Positions 52,699 through 63,128 of a stretch of 64,000 nt of DNA are shown piece after piece. The notes beneath the pieces were generated by a model, which worked only from the letters and a program-made list of their open reading frames with translations, was not told the DNA's origin and did not search any database. The DNA is taken from contig CANMEQ010000006.1 of NCBI GenBank assembly GCA_947497065.1, positions 62,001 through 126,000 on the forward strand. Reading direction: 5' to 3'. The position numbers and the translations under genes were made by a program. Source of the DNA: an uncultured Paracoccaceae bacterium. GTDB taxonomy: Bacteria > Pseudomonadota > Alphaproteobacteria > Rhodobacterales > Rhodobacteraceae. Each line of letters begins with the position of its first letter. Positions within the stretch are counted from its first letter, which is position 1.

Positions 52699-53910
52699 GT
52701 GCAGTGGGAACAGGTCTTGGCGACGCGGTCGCAGCGGATGAAAGCCTCTGAGATACGGGAGCTTTTGAAGCTGCTGGACCAGCCCGATATCATTTCGTTT
52801 GCAGGCGGCATTCCGGACCCTGATTTGTTTCCGGTGCAGGCGTTTTCGGATGCGATGACGGAAGCCATGGCCTCGGATGAGGCGGCGGGCGCGTTGCAGT
52901 ATTCGGTCAGCGAAGGGTATCTGCCCCTGCGCAGGTGGATCGCGGCGGATATGGCGCGTTTGGGGGTGCCCTGCGATGCGGATAATATTTTAATCACCAG
53001 CGGATCGCAGCAGGCGTTGGATTATTTGGGCAAGCTGATGATCAGCCCCAATGACACGGTGCTGTGCGGGTGGCCCACCTATTTGGGCGCATTGAGTGCG
53101 TTCAATGCCTATGAGCCGCATTTCGAGCAATTGACCCCGAACGGGAATGTCAGTGCGGCGGAATATGCCCAGCGTGCGCAGGCGGCGGGCGGGCGGGCGA
53201 AATTTGCCTATCTGTCGGTGGATTTTGCCAATCCGACGGGCGAGACATTGGGCGCGCAGGCCCGCGCGCAGGTGCTGGATTTGGCCGCCGAGCTGGACAT
53301 CGCGATTGTTGAAGATGCGGCCTATCAGGCGCTGCGCTATGACGGCACGGCGATCCCGCCGATTTTGGCCATGGAGATTGAGCGCTGCGGCAGCATTGAA
53401 CAGGCGCGCACCATTTATTGCGGTAGTTTTTCCAAAACATTGGCGCCGGGGCTGCGCGTGGGCTGGGTGTGTGCGGCCAAGCCGGTGATCGAGCGGTTGG
53501 TGCTGATGAAACAGGCCAGCGATTTGCATTCGGCCAGTTTGAACCAAATGGTTGTCGCGCAGGTCGCGCAGACGGTGATGACCGAGCATGTCGCGCTGTT
53601 GCGCGCGACTTATAAGGCGCGCCGCGATCAGATGTTGGCGGCCTTGGCGCGGGAGATGCCGGAGGGTGTGCGGTGGACGCAGCCCGAGGGGGGCATGTTT
53701 GTCTGGGTCACACTGCCCGCCAAATTTGACGGTGCGGCGTTGCTGGCCGCGTCGTTGGAGAAGGAGCGGGTGGCTTTTGTGCCGGGCTCTGCGTTTTTCG
53801 CGGATGGATCCGGGGCGAACACGCTGCGGCTGAGTTTTTCATGTGCGACGCCCGAGCAGATTGATGCGGGTATCGGGCGGCTGGCGGCGCTGATCAAACG
53901 GATGGCCTAG
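52699..53910 (+). CDS. PLP-dependent aminotransferase (2-aminoadipate/aromatic type)
   Basis: A 403-residue class I/II aminotransferase resembling LysN-type 2-aminoadipate aminotransferases. It has the typical SFAGGIPDPDLFP opening, YSVSEGYLPLRRW, VDFANPTGET, EDAAYQALRYDG and the PLP lysine in GSFSKTLAPGLRVGW. The start is GTG with an AGGAGG site. An imperfect 17-bp dyad (GGTCA N7 TGACC, about 52633-52649) in the leader could be an operator. Physiological amino donor is not known. Confidence 0.9.
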   Translation: MQWEQVLATRSQRMKASEIRELLKLLDQPDIISFAGGIPDPDLFPVQAFSDAMTEAMASDEAAGALQYSVSEGYLPLRRWIAADMARLGVPCDADNILITSGSQQALDYLGKLMISPNDTVLCGWPTYLGALSAFNAYEPHFEQLTPNGNVSAAEYAQRAQAAGGRAKFAYLSVDFANPTGETLGAQARAQVLDLAAELDIAIVEDAAYQALRYDGTAIPPILAMEIERCGSIEQARTIYCGSFSKTLAPGLRVGWVCAAKPVIERLVLMKQASDLHSASLNQMVVAQVAQTVMTEHVALLRATYKARRDQMLAALAREMPEGVRWTQPEGGMFVWVTLPAKFDGAALLAASLEKERVAFVPGSAFFADGSGANTLRLSFSCATPEQIDAGIGRLAALIKRMA

Positions 53911-53931
53911 AGCCGCTTAAAGTGGGCCGCT

Positions 53932-54342
53932 TCAATCGCCGCTTTTGTTCAGTATCCGGTCTGCTTTTTTGCGCACCAGCAGGGTGCGCAGGTCATGCAT
54001 GGACAGCAGCAGCGCATCGGTCACATCTTCGAGCTGTTCGTCGGTGGCTTTGGATTGGACCCATTGCGTTGTGATGTTGAGGTAGTCGACCGCGCGGTGA
54101 ATATCATCGAGGTCGCGCTGGGCGAGGAGGGCAGTGCGCTGCACCATCCATGCTTCGATCTCGGCGATATCCGCGTCGGTGAGTTTACGGTCCCCGTGGG
54201 GTTTGACCTCGCCGTTTTTGATGTTGATGACGGCGATCTGATCCATCTCGATGCGGCGCTGGCGGTTTTCGGTGTCGACACGGAAGACAGCAGCGCCGTT
54301 TTCGCGGACGCGGAAGTAGTAGTCGGGAAGTTCAGACCCCAT
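53932..54342 (-). CDS. Conserved hypothetical protein, acidic/basic small protein
   Basis: A 136-residue cytoplasmic protein I do not recognise by family. The N-terminus PDYYFRVRENGAAVFRVDTENRQRRIEMDQIAVINIKNGEVKP is beta-rich and is followed by a helical region (LTDADIAEIEAWMVQRTALLAQRDLDDIHRAVDYL, about 58-95) and a basic tail (LLVRKKADRILNKSGD). Similar proteins occur in Rhodobacterales as hypotheticals. It is convergent with the preceding aminotransferase gene and 128 nt from aspC. Confidence 0.72.
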   Translation of the reverse strand: MGSELPDYYFRVRENGAAVFRVDTENRQRRIEMDQIAVINIKNGEVKPHGDRKLTDADIAEIEAWMVQRTALLAQRDLDDIHRAVDYLNITTQWVQSKATDEQLEDVTDALLLSMHDLRTLLVRKKADRILNKSGD

Positions 54343-54470
54343 AAGACATGCTCACCCAGTTCGTTTTGCATAGCCTAGCAGTGCGCTTTGCCGCGGGCTA
54401 GGGGGAAGTCCCGTGTGCCCGCAGCGGTTTGGTTTTGGCCCGGTGTTTGAATCCCGTTGCCTAAGACCTG

Positions 54471-56147
<1,677 letters not shown>

Positions 56148-56151
<4 letters not shown>

Positions 56152-56417
56152 CTGAAGATATCAGTGTTAAACGTAAACGGCTTTACATGCGGTCTATCCG
56201 GCGTGGGATTAAGGAAATGGACCTGATCTTGATGGCCTTTTCAGACGCGCATTTGGAGCAGATGGATGCGGCGGGTTTGGATGTTTACGATAAATTGCTG
56301 TCCGAGAATGATCACGATTTGTACCAATGGGTGAGCGGTCAGGCGCGCGAGCCGGGCGAGTATGCTGATATCATGGCGCAAATCCGTGCGGGGGCTGTCG
56401 GGGTTACCAAGCCTTAA
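56148..56417 (+). CDS. sdhE: Succinate dehydrogenase flavinylation factor SdhE
   Basis: An 89-residue SdhE/YgfY/SDHAF2-like protein that helps attach FAD covalently to succinate dehydrogenase SdhA. The hallmark RRGIKEMDLILMAF includes the conserved RGxxE motif. LYDKLLSENDHDLYQWV-like sequence completes the fold. It is translationally coupled to the XRE gene. The sdhCDAB operon is not in the window. Confidence 0.94.
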
Positions 56418-56518
56418 CCATAACGTACGGTTCTTACATCTAATTTTCACATGATTTAACGGATTGTTTTCCCTTCTCGTGGCAAGCAGGCATCGGAAAC
56501 TTCGTAACGGAGATAAAG

Positions 56519-57034
56519 ATGAGCCTACATTCGCTGCCAACAGTTAACGGCGGGCCACCTGCGGCCACCGATAACGAATTCATGACAATTTATCTGGATG
56601 CCCTGACCTTGGTTGAGCGGCTCCATCGATTGTTGCTTGACGTGATCAAAGACGAATTTGAACGGGTCGGTGTTCTGGAAATCAACGCGGTGCAAGCGCT
56701 GCTGTTGTTCAATATCGGCGACAATGAGGTCACCGCAGGTGAGCTGAAGTCGCGCGGCTATTATCAGGGCAGCAACGTGAGCTATAATTTAAAGAAGCTG
56801 GTCGAGATGGGCTATATGCACCATCAACGGTGCGAGATTGACCGCCGGTCTGTGCGGGTGCGGTTGACCGAAAAGGGCCGCGCGGTGCGTGATGTGGTGG
56901 CCGACCTGTTCCAAGGGCATGCGTCTGGGCTGCAGGACAAGGGTGTTCTGGACATGAATGGGCTGGACGAAATCGCGACCGCGTTGAGACGGGTTGAGCG
57001 GTATTGGACCGATCAAATTCGCTACATTTATTGA
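56519..57034 (+). CDS. ldtR: Winged-helix (MarR-type) regulator, LdtR-like
   Basis: A 171-residue winged-helix protein close to LdtR of rhizobia and Liberibacter, a MarR-type regulator of L,D-transpeptidase genes and osmotic stress in those organisms. The segment MTIYLDALTLVERLHRLLLDVIKDEFERVG, the recognition helix region SRGYYQGSNVSYNLKKLVEMGYMHHQRCEIDRRSVRVRLTEKG and the C-terminal helix DGLDEIATALRRVERYWTDQIRYIY-like tail match. The ATG follows a CGGAGA site. The name is by resemblance; the regulon here is not known. Confidence 0.85.
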   Translation: MSLHSLPTVNGGPPAATDNEFMTIYLDALTLVERLHRLLLDVIKDEFERVGVLEINAVQALLLFNIGDNEVTAGELKSRGYYQGSNVSYNLKKLVEMGYMHHQRCEIDRRSVRVRLTEKGRAVRDVVADLFQGHASGLQDKGVLDMNGLDEIATALRRVERYWTDQIRYIY

Positions 57035-57216
57035 GCCGTGGCTCGTATTGAGCTTACGTCCGCAGTGAGTGCAGGGCATTCAAGCGGTGAACTTGGTTGG
57101 ATGAACTGCGGGGCGCTGTGAAACGCTCCGCAGAGTGTGGCAAGGCCGCGCGCGGCGTGCGGGCTGAAGCTCTTGACGCAGCTTGGCGTTAAAGCCGAGC
57201 CAGCAGCGCCGATGGG

Positions 57217-57264
57217 CCCGCTCTATCAGTGGCCCGCTCTACCAGTGGCCCGCTTTACCAGTGG
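57217..57264. repeat. 16-bp tandem repeat, three copies, at the 3' end of gloA
   Basis: Three consecutive 16-base units (CCCGCTCTATCAGTGG-like) at 57217-57232, 57233-57248 and 57249-57264. Units 2 and 3 differ at one position. On the minus strand each unit reads CCACTGGTA(A/G), so each contains the last gloA codons and a stop. The true stop is in the third unit. Confidence 0.95.
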
Positions 57265-57689
57265 CCTGTGTTTTCCATGCTGGCCCAAGGTTCTTGGGCG
57301 GGCAGGGCGTCACCGGCTTGGAGAAGCTCGATTGAGATATTGTCGGGGCTGCGCACGAAAGCCATATGCCCGTCGCGTGGGGGGCGGTTGATGGTGACGC
57401 CATTGTCCATCAAGTGCTGGCAGAGCTCGTAGATATTGTCGCACGTGTAGGCCAGATGCCCAAAATGGCGGCTGTCTGCGGGCAGGCCTTCGTCGCCATC
57501 CCAGTTATAGGTCAGTTCCACATCGTTGTGGCCGTCGGCCTGGTCTGGCGGACACAGGTAAACCAACGTGAAGCGGCCCTGTTCGCTGTCTTTTCGGACG
57601 CGTTCGACCATGCCGAGCAGTTTGTAAAAGGCAATGGATGCGTCGAGATCTTTCACGCGCACCATGGTGTGCAAATAGGTTAGGGGCAT
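57255..57689 (-). CDS. gloA: Lactoylglutathione lyase (glyoxalase I)
   Basis: Detoxifies methylglyoxal as its glutathione hemithioacetal. The 144-residue single-domain enzyme starts MPLTYLHTMVRVKDLDASIAFY, whose His and later Glu (VELTYNW), His (FGHLAY) and Glu (SIELLQ) form the metal site. Length is typical for the bacterial nickel/zinc form. The 3' end lies in a 16-bp tandem repeat, which could alter the C-terminal tail (ENTGHW) if units are gained or lost. Confidence 0.95.
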   Translation of the reverse strand: MPLTYLHTMVRVKDLDASIAFYKLLGMVERVRKDSEQGRFTLVYLCPPDQADGHNDVELTYNWDGDEGLPADSRHFGHLAYTCDNIYELCQHLMDNGVTINRPPRDGHMAFVRSPDNISIELLQAGDALPAQEPWASMENTGHW

Positions 57690-57750
57690 TTTCGTCTCCT
57701 TTGGATGTGCCAGAAGCTAGCGTTGTTTAGCTGCAAGGCGATCCGGTTGT

Positions 57751-59130
57751 TCAGAAATTTGACTGAAAACTCATGTCGAATGTGACTTTGTCTAGCTGAC
57801 GGCGTGCATCATTTGATTTGATGTCGATCGCTTCGATCTGGGCCACGGGTGAAAATCCGTAAAATTCAACCATTGGGAAGCCGATGGTCATCGTGGCGGT
57901 GGATTGGGTGTCTTGGCGGCCATCGGGGAGGGTGGTGCTGGGTTCGAACGCGCGCCACGACCGCGAGAGGCTGAGGCCGAGATCGACGCCCTGCCAGACC
58001 TCGCCAAAGTCGTAGGCGGCGGACAGGCTGTGCCGGGTGTTGATGAGAGAGGTGCGGTCTGACGAGGCGGTGTGGCCCGTGCTAAGGCTGACAGACAAGG
58101 CGTCTGCATTGGCCAACCGTCTTTGCCAGGTCAATGTTGTGTCCCAGCTTTCGCCCACATGGTCAGTGTTGGCGTAGGTGACGTGGCCCAAAGACAGGGC
58201 GCCGGTGAGACGGTCGCGCGGGCTGAGCGGCCATTGGGTGGAGAGGCCGAAATTGAAATCGCGGGCGAAGCTTTCACCATCGAGCTGGGTGATTCCGTAA
58301 GTCAGTTGTGCAGAAACGGGTTGGCGTTCGCCGACGAGAAAGTCGTGACGCACGCCGATGTTTACATCCGTGCGGTCCAACGTGCTGATGTCAAAATCGG
58401 GCACCGTTTCTTGGGCGTCATCGGTCAGGAAATAGCGGGTTGTATCGAAGCCCGCCAAAAGGCTGGTGCGGCTACGTTGTTTTTCGCGCAAGCGGTAGGA
58501 GAGGTCTCCGCCCGCTGAGATTTGATAGCCGTCCAGGCTGCGCCCTTCGGCGTTGATCTGGGCCTCGAGCAGGGTGTCTTGGAAGACAAAGCCCACCGTT
58601 GTTTCAGAGCTGCCGTTGTTGATATTGCTGCTTGGGCCGAAGCCGAAATCAAGGCTGAAACTCAAGGGGTTACGCTGCCGGACTGCGGAGAAATCTGAGG
58701 CGACCTGCTGTGCGGCATTTTCGCTTGGGGCGGTTTGGCGGGCGCGGCGCAGCCAAAGTTGGGCGGTCGTGTAATTGTCTTTTTGGGTTTCGGCCAAGGC
58801 GACCAAACGGGCGGCGTAGAAGCGCAGGTCATCGTCGTCGCTGGTGCGGTAGAGGTGCCGACCATGTCGGGCGGCCACATCTGAGCGGCCGATTTCGAGG
58901 GCCGCGCGTCCGCCCACGCGCAGGGCGAGCGGGTCGTCGGGATCGCGCAGCAAAAGCGCTTCGGCCAGAGCCAAGGCACGGGCCGATTGTCCCTCCTCGA
59001 GGGCATTAACGGCCGTGAGGCGCATTTCAGCGGGGGTGAGTTGCGTCGTTCCAATGCGTTGGGCCGCCCCAGTGGACGGCCCTAATAAAAGTGCTGAAAC
59101 CAGCAGATATCGCGCGTATTTCAACGGCAT
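57751..59130 (-). CDS. Slam-type surface lipoprotein assembly modifier (outer membrane)
   Basis: A 459-residue protein with a signal peptide (YLLVSALLLGPSTGAAQ), an N-terminal TPR-like helical region (about 30-150; ALEEGQSARALALAEALLLRDPDDPLAL..), and a long C-terminal beta-barrel of alternating strands (about 160-459) ending in F (FDMSFQSNF), as outer-membrane barrels do. The junction RNPLSFSLDFGFGPSSNINNGSS matches the start of the Slam (DUF560) barrel. Slam proteins move lipoproteins to the cell surface. Its start is immediately after the lipoprotein stop, which strongly suggests that gene is its substrate. Length is slightly below neisserial Slams. Confidence 0.82.
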   Translation of the reverse strand: MPLKYARYLLVSALLLGPSTGAAQRIGTTQLTPAEMRLTAVNALEEGQSARALALAEALLLRDPDDPLALRVGGRAALEIGRSDVAARHGRHLYRTSDDDDLRFYAARLVALAETQKDNYTTAQLWLRRARQTAPSENAAQQVASDFSAVRQRNPLSFSLDFGFGPSSNINNGSSETTVGFVFQDTLLEAQINAEGRSLDGYQISAGGDLSYRLREKQRSRTSLLAGFDTTRYFLTDDAQETVPDFDISTLDRTDVNIGVRHDFLVGERQPVSAQLTYGITQLDGESFARDFNFGLSTQWPLSPRDRLTGALSLGHVTYANTDHVGESWDTTLTWQRRLANADALSVSLSTGHTASSDRTSLINTRHSLSAAYDFGEVWQGVDLGLSLSRSWRAFEPSTTLPDGRQDTQSTATMTIGFPMVEFYGFSPVAQIEAIDIKSNDARRQLDKVTFDMSFQSNF

Positions 59131-60261
59131 TTACGGCAGGAAGTCATCGTCACGATAGAGGATGAAACCGCCAGTTTCTTGCGCGGTGCCGCGAATACCA
59201 TCATCACGTGGGTCTGAAGATGTGATGACCGCGATGCCGACGATTTCGCCGCCGTCCTCTTGGGTCGTGTCACCTGCAACGATCGCGTAGTAGACGCCGC
59301 TTTCGTAGGTGATGACGGTGCCTTCCTCGTCGAGGTAGCTGTTTAAGGCCAGCTCACCGGTGAGGTCACCGTCGCTGGAGGCGTTGCCGTTGTCGCCATC
59401 AAGCACGAAGGAAATGTTGGGCAGCGGCAGCTGGTCTTCAAGGGTGATGCCGCCGTTGGTTGAGTCAATCTCATTTCCCAGAGAGTCGTAGGCGACACGG
59501 TTGTAGATCAACCCTTTGACGCCGGCGACCGCGTCTGTCGGGTCGTCAAAGTCGAGGTCCATATACATGTCGCCTTCGACATATTCCAAACCGGAGGTGG
59601 AATCAAAAATACGCACGCCCGCATAATCCCCGTTGAAACGGGCCTGACCGGTGGTTGGCAGAACGACGCCGCCTTCGCGTTGGTACACAAAGCCGCCGAA
59701 GCCGTAGTTCGTAAAGCCGCCGGTGCGCACGATTGCGAAGGAGGTGCGGGGCGCATCCTCTGCAGTTGTGGCATTGCTGATGCCGACGATAGCGCGGTAG
59801 GGCACGATCTGGGATACAGGGTCATCGTCTAGCGCGTCGGGCACTGTGACGGCGGCATTGTAGACCGCATAGGCCTCATTCGGGCCAAGGCTGGCGATGG
59901 AGGCAATTGGTTCACGGGTGTAGGCATCTTCGCCGTCAAAGGCGAGGTTGTCGACGCTGAAGGTATCGTTGGTGGAATCGTAGCTGAATTCCTCTGCGCG
60001 GCCGCCACCGTCTTCGTCGAGTTCTTCGTAGCGGATTACGGCTTCGGTTTCGTCGACGACGGGGCCGTCAACGCCATCAGGAACGCCGCCGCCTTCGATA
60101 GTGAAGGTGGTGTCGGTATCCTCGTCCTCCTCCTCTTCCTCCTCTTCGACCTCTTCTTCTACTTCCGCTTCGGTCTCGGTCTCCTCCAGAAACGGGTTAG
60201 AGCTGTCGCAGGCCGCCAGCAACATCACACTGCTGAGCAGTGAAGTAACAACTAATTTCAT
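59131..60261 (-). CDS. Predicted surface lipoprotein, probable Slam substrate
   Basis: A 376-residue lipoprotein: signal sequence with lipobox LLAAC (Cys18), then a very acidic Glu/Asp-rich tether (about 25-55), then a beta-rich domain. Its C-terminal half (NGDYAGVRIFD, EGDMYMDLDFDD, GVYYAIVAGD) resembles the TbpB-like beta-barrel domains of Slam-dependent lipoproteins. The ATG giving MKLVVTSLLSS is chosen because it creates the lipobox; a longer frame is not supported. The gene is expressed from its own promoter and abuts the slam gene. Ligand is unknown; iron-protein binding as in TbpB is not implied. Confidence 0.8.
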   Translation of the reverse strand: MKLVVTSLLSSVMLLAACDSSNPFLEETETEAEVEEEVEEEEEEEDEDTDTTFTIEGGGVPDGVDGPVVDETEAVIRYEELDEDGGGRAEEFSYDSTNDTFSVDNLAFDGEDAYTREPIASIASLGPNEAYAVYNAAVTVPDALDDDPVSQIVPYRAIVGISNATTAEDAPRTSFAIVRTGGFTNYGFGGFVYQREGGVVLPTTGQARFNGDYAGVRIFDSTSGLEYVEGDMYMDLDFDDPTDAVAGVKGLIYNRVAYDSLGNEIDSTNGGITLEDQLPLPNISFVLDGDNGNASSDGDLTGELALNSYLDEEGTVITYESGVYYAIVAGDTTQEDGGEIVGIAVITSSDPRDDGIRGTAQETGGFILYRDDDFLP

Positions 60262-60301
60262 GGATTCTGTCCCGACAATTCTTTTGCATTCTTTGGGTGA
60301 G

Positions 60302-60330
60302 ATACTGGTAAATTGCTGTGCCTGTGTCAA
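60302..60330 (-). promoter_or_regulatory. Predicted promoter of the lipoprotein/Slam operon
   Basis: On the minus strand a perfect -35 TTGACA (60325-60330) and a -10 CAGTAT (60302-60307) are separated by 17 bp, about 40 bases before the lipoprotein ATG. The -10 is weak but the spacing and position are right. Confidence 0.5.
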
Positions 60331-60493
60331 CGTGACGAAAACGAGTAAGCGCGGCAGTGTTTCCCGATTGTCGCGGTGGGCGAACAGTGGCGCCTAGCTG
60401 CGTAAGGTCGGCTGCGGTCGTGGGGTGCAAGGCCGGTTGCGGTTTGGGCCGCTTTATAGAATAACGACGCAAAGACGCAAAAGGACCGACGAC

Positions 60494-61408
60494 ATGCCCG
60501 TAACACCCGAACAGCAGGCCGAAATCGACGCGTTGCGCGCCAACGCGACTCCCACATTGCGAGCCGTGTCCCCTGGGATGGAAGCGCATTTGTACAAAGC
60601 ACATGAGGTTTTGGACCACGGTTTCGTGCGTGTGATCGATTATATGGGTGATGATGCTGCGATTTGTCAGGCCGCGCGTGTGAGCTATGGCAAGGGCACA
60701 AAGTCGGTTCAAAACGACGAGGGGCTGATCCGGTACTTGATGCGGCATTGGCACTCGACCCCGTTCGAGATGTGCGAAGTGAAGCTGCACGTGAAGCTGC
60801 CTGTGTTTGTGGCGCGTCAGTGGATCCGTCACCGGACGGCGAATGTGAACGAATATTCGGCGCGTTATTCTATTTTGGACCGTGAATTCTACATTCCGCG
60901 GGCTGAAGATTTGGCCGCGCAATCTGTGATCAACAACCAAGGTCGCGGCGAGACATTGACCGGTGAGGAAGCCGAGCGTGTGTTGCGGTATCTGAAAGAC
61001 GATGCCGGGCGGGCCTATGACCACTACGAAGAGATGATTTCTGACGAGGGTCAGCAGGGCTTGGCGCGTGAGCTTGCGCGGATGAACCTGCCTGCGAACA
61101 TTTATACCCAGTGGTACTGGAAGGTTGATTTGCACAACCTGTTCCATTTCTTGCGTTTGCGTGCGGACAGCCACGCGCAATATGAAATTCGCGTTTATGC
61201 CGATGCGATCTGCGAGATGGTGAAAGACTGGGTGCCTGCTGCCTATGCCGCGTTCGAAGACTACCGGATGGGGGGCGCTACGCTGTCGAGTAAGGCGTTG
61301 GATTGCCTGCGCAGACTGTTGGCAGGTGAGGCTGTGACGCAAGAGACCAGCGGCATGAGCAAGGGCGAATGGCGCGAGTTCATGGCGATTGTGGACGGCG
61401 ACGCCTAG
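60494..61408 (+). CDS. thyX: Flavin-dependent thymidylate synthase
   Basis: Makes dTMP from dUMP with FAD and methylene-tetrahydrofolate, replacing ThyA. The ThyX signature [15 protein letters not shown] is present (RHR-x7-S pattern with Asn at the variable position), preceded by [20 protein letters not shown], and followed by [22 protein letters not shown]. Length 304. The ATG giving [12 protein letters not shown] is used. No thyA or dihydrofolate reductase lies nearby. Confidence 0.96.
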   Translation: MPVTPEQQAEIDALRANATPTLRAVSPGMEAHLYKAHEVLDHGFVRVIDYMGDDAAICQAARVSYGKGTKSVQNDEGLIRYLMRHWHSTPFEMCEVKLHVKLPVFVARQWIRHRTANVNEYSARYSILDREFYIPRAEDLAAQSVINNQGRGETLTGEEAERVLRYLKDDAGRAYDHYEEMISDEGQQGLARELARMNLPANIYTQWYWKVDLHNLFHFLRLRADSHAQYEIRVYADAICEMVKDWVPAAYAAFEDYRMGGATLSSKALDCLRRLLAGEAVTQETSGMSKGEWREFMAIVDGDA

Positions 61409-61705
61409 GGCGCAAATCAGACGTTAGCCTGAATTTGGTGCGCGGGCGCGGGTTTTGCTGCTCCGCAGCATGCGATTCTGTGGTGGCAAAGAGGTTCGAT
61501 ACCGTTTGCAAACGCTGTGTTGCAGCATCTCACAGGGGTGTGACCGCAAGTTTACCCACTAACGGCACGAAAAAAGTCAATTTAATCAACGTGTCAACCC
61601 CCATTACGTAGGGTATTCTGGGGAATGCCCAAAATAGCTTCCCACTGCGCAGTGTTCATAAAACGCCTAAATTGAAGTCACTGCTACACGACTGGGAGTA
61701 ATGAT
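61409..61705. other. Intergenic region after thyX
   Basis: About 300 bases with no credible gene. Visible are a TGCTGC/GCAGCA hairpin near 61457-61472, two GTCAA direct repeats near 61575-61595, and an 8-bp imperfect stem (GGGTATTC / GAATGCCC, about 61612-61631). None has a U-run. The promoter for the small gene that follows must lie here. Confidence 0.5.
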
Positions 61706-61867
61706 ATGAGTATTGAGGATGCTGCCACACCCTCTGGTTTGACGAATTTCCCTGAATTGAAGGGAGAGTATGTTGATCGTCTGGATGAGGTCGCGGAAAA
61801 ACTGGCGCGGCCTGCGGAGCAAAAGCCGTCGAAACGCCGCTTTTTTCGGTTTCTAGGCGCGGCTTAG
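61706..61867 (+). CDS. Small 53-residue protein with basic C-terminus
   Basis: A 53-codon reading frame starting with ATG behind a GGGAG site seven bases away. The sequence is acidic in the middle (GEYVDRLDEVAEKLA) and ends with a basic, aromatic tail (KPSKRRFFRFLGAA). I do not recognise it. The proper ribosome-binding site and charge pattern argue for a real gene, but no family support is available. Confidence 0.55.
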   Translation: MSIEDAATPSGLTNFPELKGEYVDRLDEVAEKLARPAEQKPSKRRFFRFLGAA

Positions 61868-61957
61868 GTCGCGTTTTCCCTGCCGTGCGCGGGTCGCCTG
61901 AATAGGAATTGGCCCCGGACAGAAGATCTGACTGAAACAGCAAAGTGAGAGAAAGTC

Positions 61958-62050
61958 ATGAAACAGACCGGACATCTATCACAGCACAACCCGTTGTACC
62001 CGCTGACGCCACAGCAGGTACGTGAAATCCTTTCGCAATCGACCCGTTAA
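61958..62050 (+). CDS. Very small 30-residue protein
   Basis: A 30-codon frame (MKQTGHLSQHNPLYPLTPQQ...) with a GAGAG purine-rich site seven to eight bases before the ATG. It lies behind the 53-residue gene on the same strand and before the convergent cold-shock gene. It could be a real small protein or chance; I cannot decide from sequence alone. Confidence 0.4.
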   Translation: MKQTGHLSQHNPLYPLTPQQVREILSQSTR

Positions 62051-62067
62051 AAAACGGTGTCTAACGC

Positions 62068-62274
62068 TTAGCCGGCTTTCAGATTGCCGGCCATTTTTCG
62101 ACCATCGCGACCTTCGATAAGATCAAATTCGATGGGCTGATCGTCGGCCAAACCTGTCATGCCAGATTGTTCAACGGCTGAGACGTGAACAAAAATATCT
62201 GAACCTCCGTCTTCAGGCGCAATGAAGCCATAGCCTTTTGTGGTGTTGAACCATTTTACGGTGCCCTTTGGCAT
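62068..62274 (-). CDS. Cold-shock domain protein
   Basis: A 68-residue single cold-shock domain that binds single-stranded RNA/DNA. RNP1 is KGYGFIAPEDG and RNP2 is DIFVHVSAVE; the start MPKGTVKWFNTTKGYGF is standard. It has an AGGAG site. The 5' leader (about 62275-62390) is AT-rich and may be subject to post-transcriptional control, as is common for csp genes, but I see no defined structure. Confidence 0.95.
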   Translation of the reverse strand: MPKGTVKWFNTTKGYGFIAPEDGGSDIFVHVSAVEQSGMTGLADDQPIEFDLIEGRDGRKMAGNLKAG

Positions 62275-62442
62275 GATCAGTCTCCTTCACTTGATATTTT
62301 ACCGCACCGATGCCAGATGATTTTAGGTACGGGTCTTGCTGTAGTTAACGTTAGGGCGCGTGACAAAAAGGCAAATTAGAAAAGTGCGATTTTGCGTGAT
62401 GTCAGAAAAATATACGCGCGGTTGCTTAATTTGGGGGCGGAA

Positions 62443-62766
62443 TTGAGATTTTTTGGATTAAAAACATGCGACACATGTCGAAAGGCGCTTAAATCATTGG
62501 CGGGCTCCGATGTTGAGGTCATTGATGTGCGCGCCGATGGGATATCTGACGCAGACCGTTCTGCGATTATTGCAGCCTTTGGTGACAAAGCGATGAACAC
62601 GCGGTCGACAACCTGGCGGGCCCTGTCTGAGGACGAGCGGGCGGCGGGGGCGGATGCGCTGATTGCAGCCCATCCGACGTTGATGAAACGACCGGTGATT
62701 GAGAAAGAGGGTGTCTGGTATCAAGGCTGGACGCCGGATGTGAAACGCGCCTTGGGGGTAGAATAA
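62443..62766 (+). CDS. ArsC/Spx-like thioredoxin-fold protein
   Basis: A 107-residue member of the arsenate reductase (ArsC/Spx/YffB) family. The N-terminal LKTCDTCRKALK carries a CxxC and starts a thioredoxin-like fold; later STTWRALSEDERA and LMKRPVIEKEG, with the PxxR-like loop, are typical. It may act as a thiol-redox protein rather than an arsenate reductase. The start is uncertain: TTG at 62443 matches homologues but its GGGGGCGG is only two bases away; TTG at 62431 or 62392 are alternatives. It overlaps the next gene by one base. Confidence 0.82.
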   Translation: MRFFGLKTCDTCRKALKSLAGSDVEVIDVRADGISDADRSAIIAAFGDKAMNTRSTTWRALSEDERAAGADALIAAHPTLMKRPVIEKEGVWYQGWTPDVKRALGVE

Positions 62767-63128
62767 TGCGAAATGCAGCGGGTGTTTTGGGGCTGATTGC
62801 CGGTGTGATGGGGATTTTCGTGGGGCTGTTCGGCTACGGGATGGTGGAACTGTCGAACCGTGTGCCCGATGCGGACTTTAGTCTGTTCGAAAATCCGGCG
62901 TTTGTGCAATTTGCCAGCTTTTTCGCGCCACTTTTGTGCATTGCGGGGGGCGCTATGGCGCGGTCACGTGCGTTGTGGGGCGGGATTGCATTGCTGCTGG
63001 GGGCGGCCACGTTTTATGCCGCCTTCGGGTTCAACGTGGGCACGATGTTCCCGATCGGGTTTGCAGGTCTAGGCGGCCTGCTTGCCATTGCAGCAGGCCG
63101 CCCAGATGAAGAGATCTCACATTTTTGA
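62766..63128 (+). CDS. Small membrane protein of unknown function
   Basis: A 120-residue protein with three to four hydrophobic helices (about 5-25, 48-65, 68-85, 90-110). No family recognised. It is translated directly after the ArsC-like gene (TAATG). Its 3' end overlaps the convergent DoxX gene by 12 bases. Only location in the membrane can be inferred. Confidence 0.75.
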   Translation: MRNAAGVLGLIAGVMGIFVGLFGYGMVELSNRVPDADFSLFENPAFVQFASFFAPLLCIAGGAMARSRALWGGIALLLGAATFYAAFGFNVGTMFPIGFAGLGGLLAIAAGRPDEEISHF

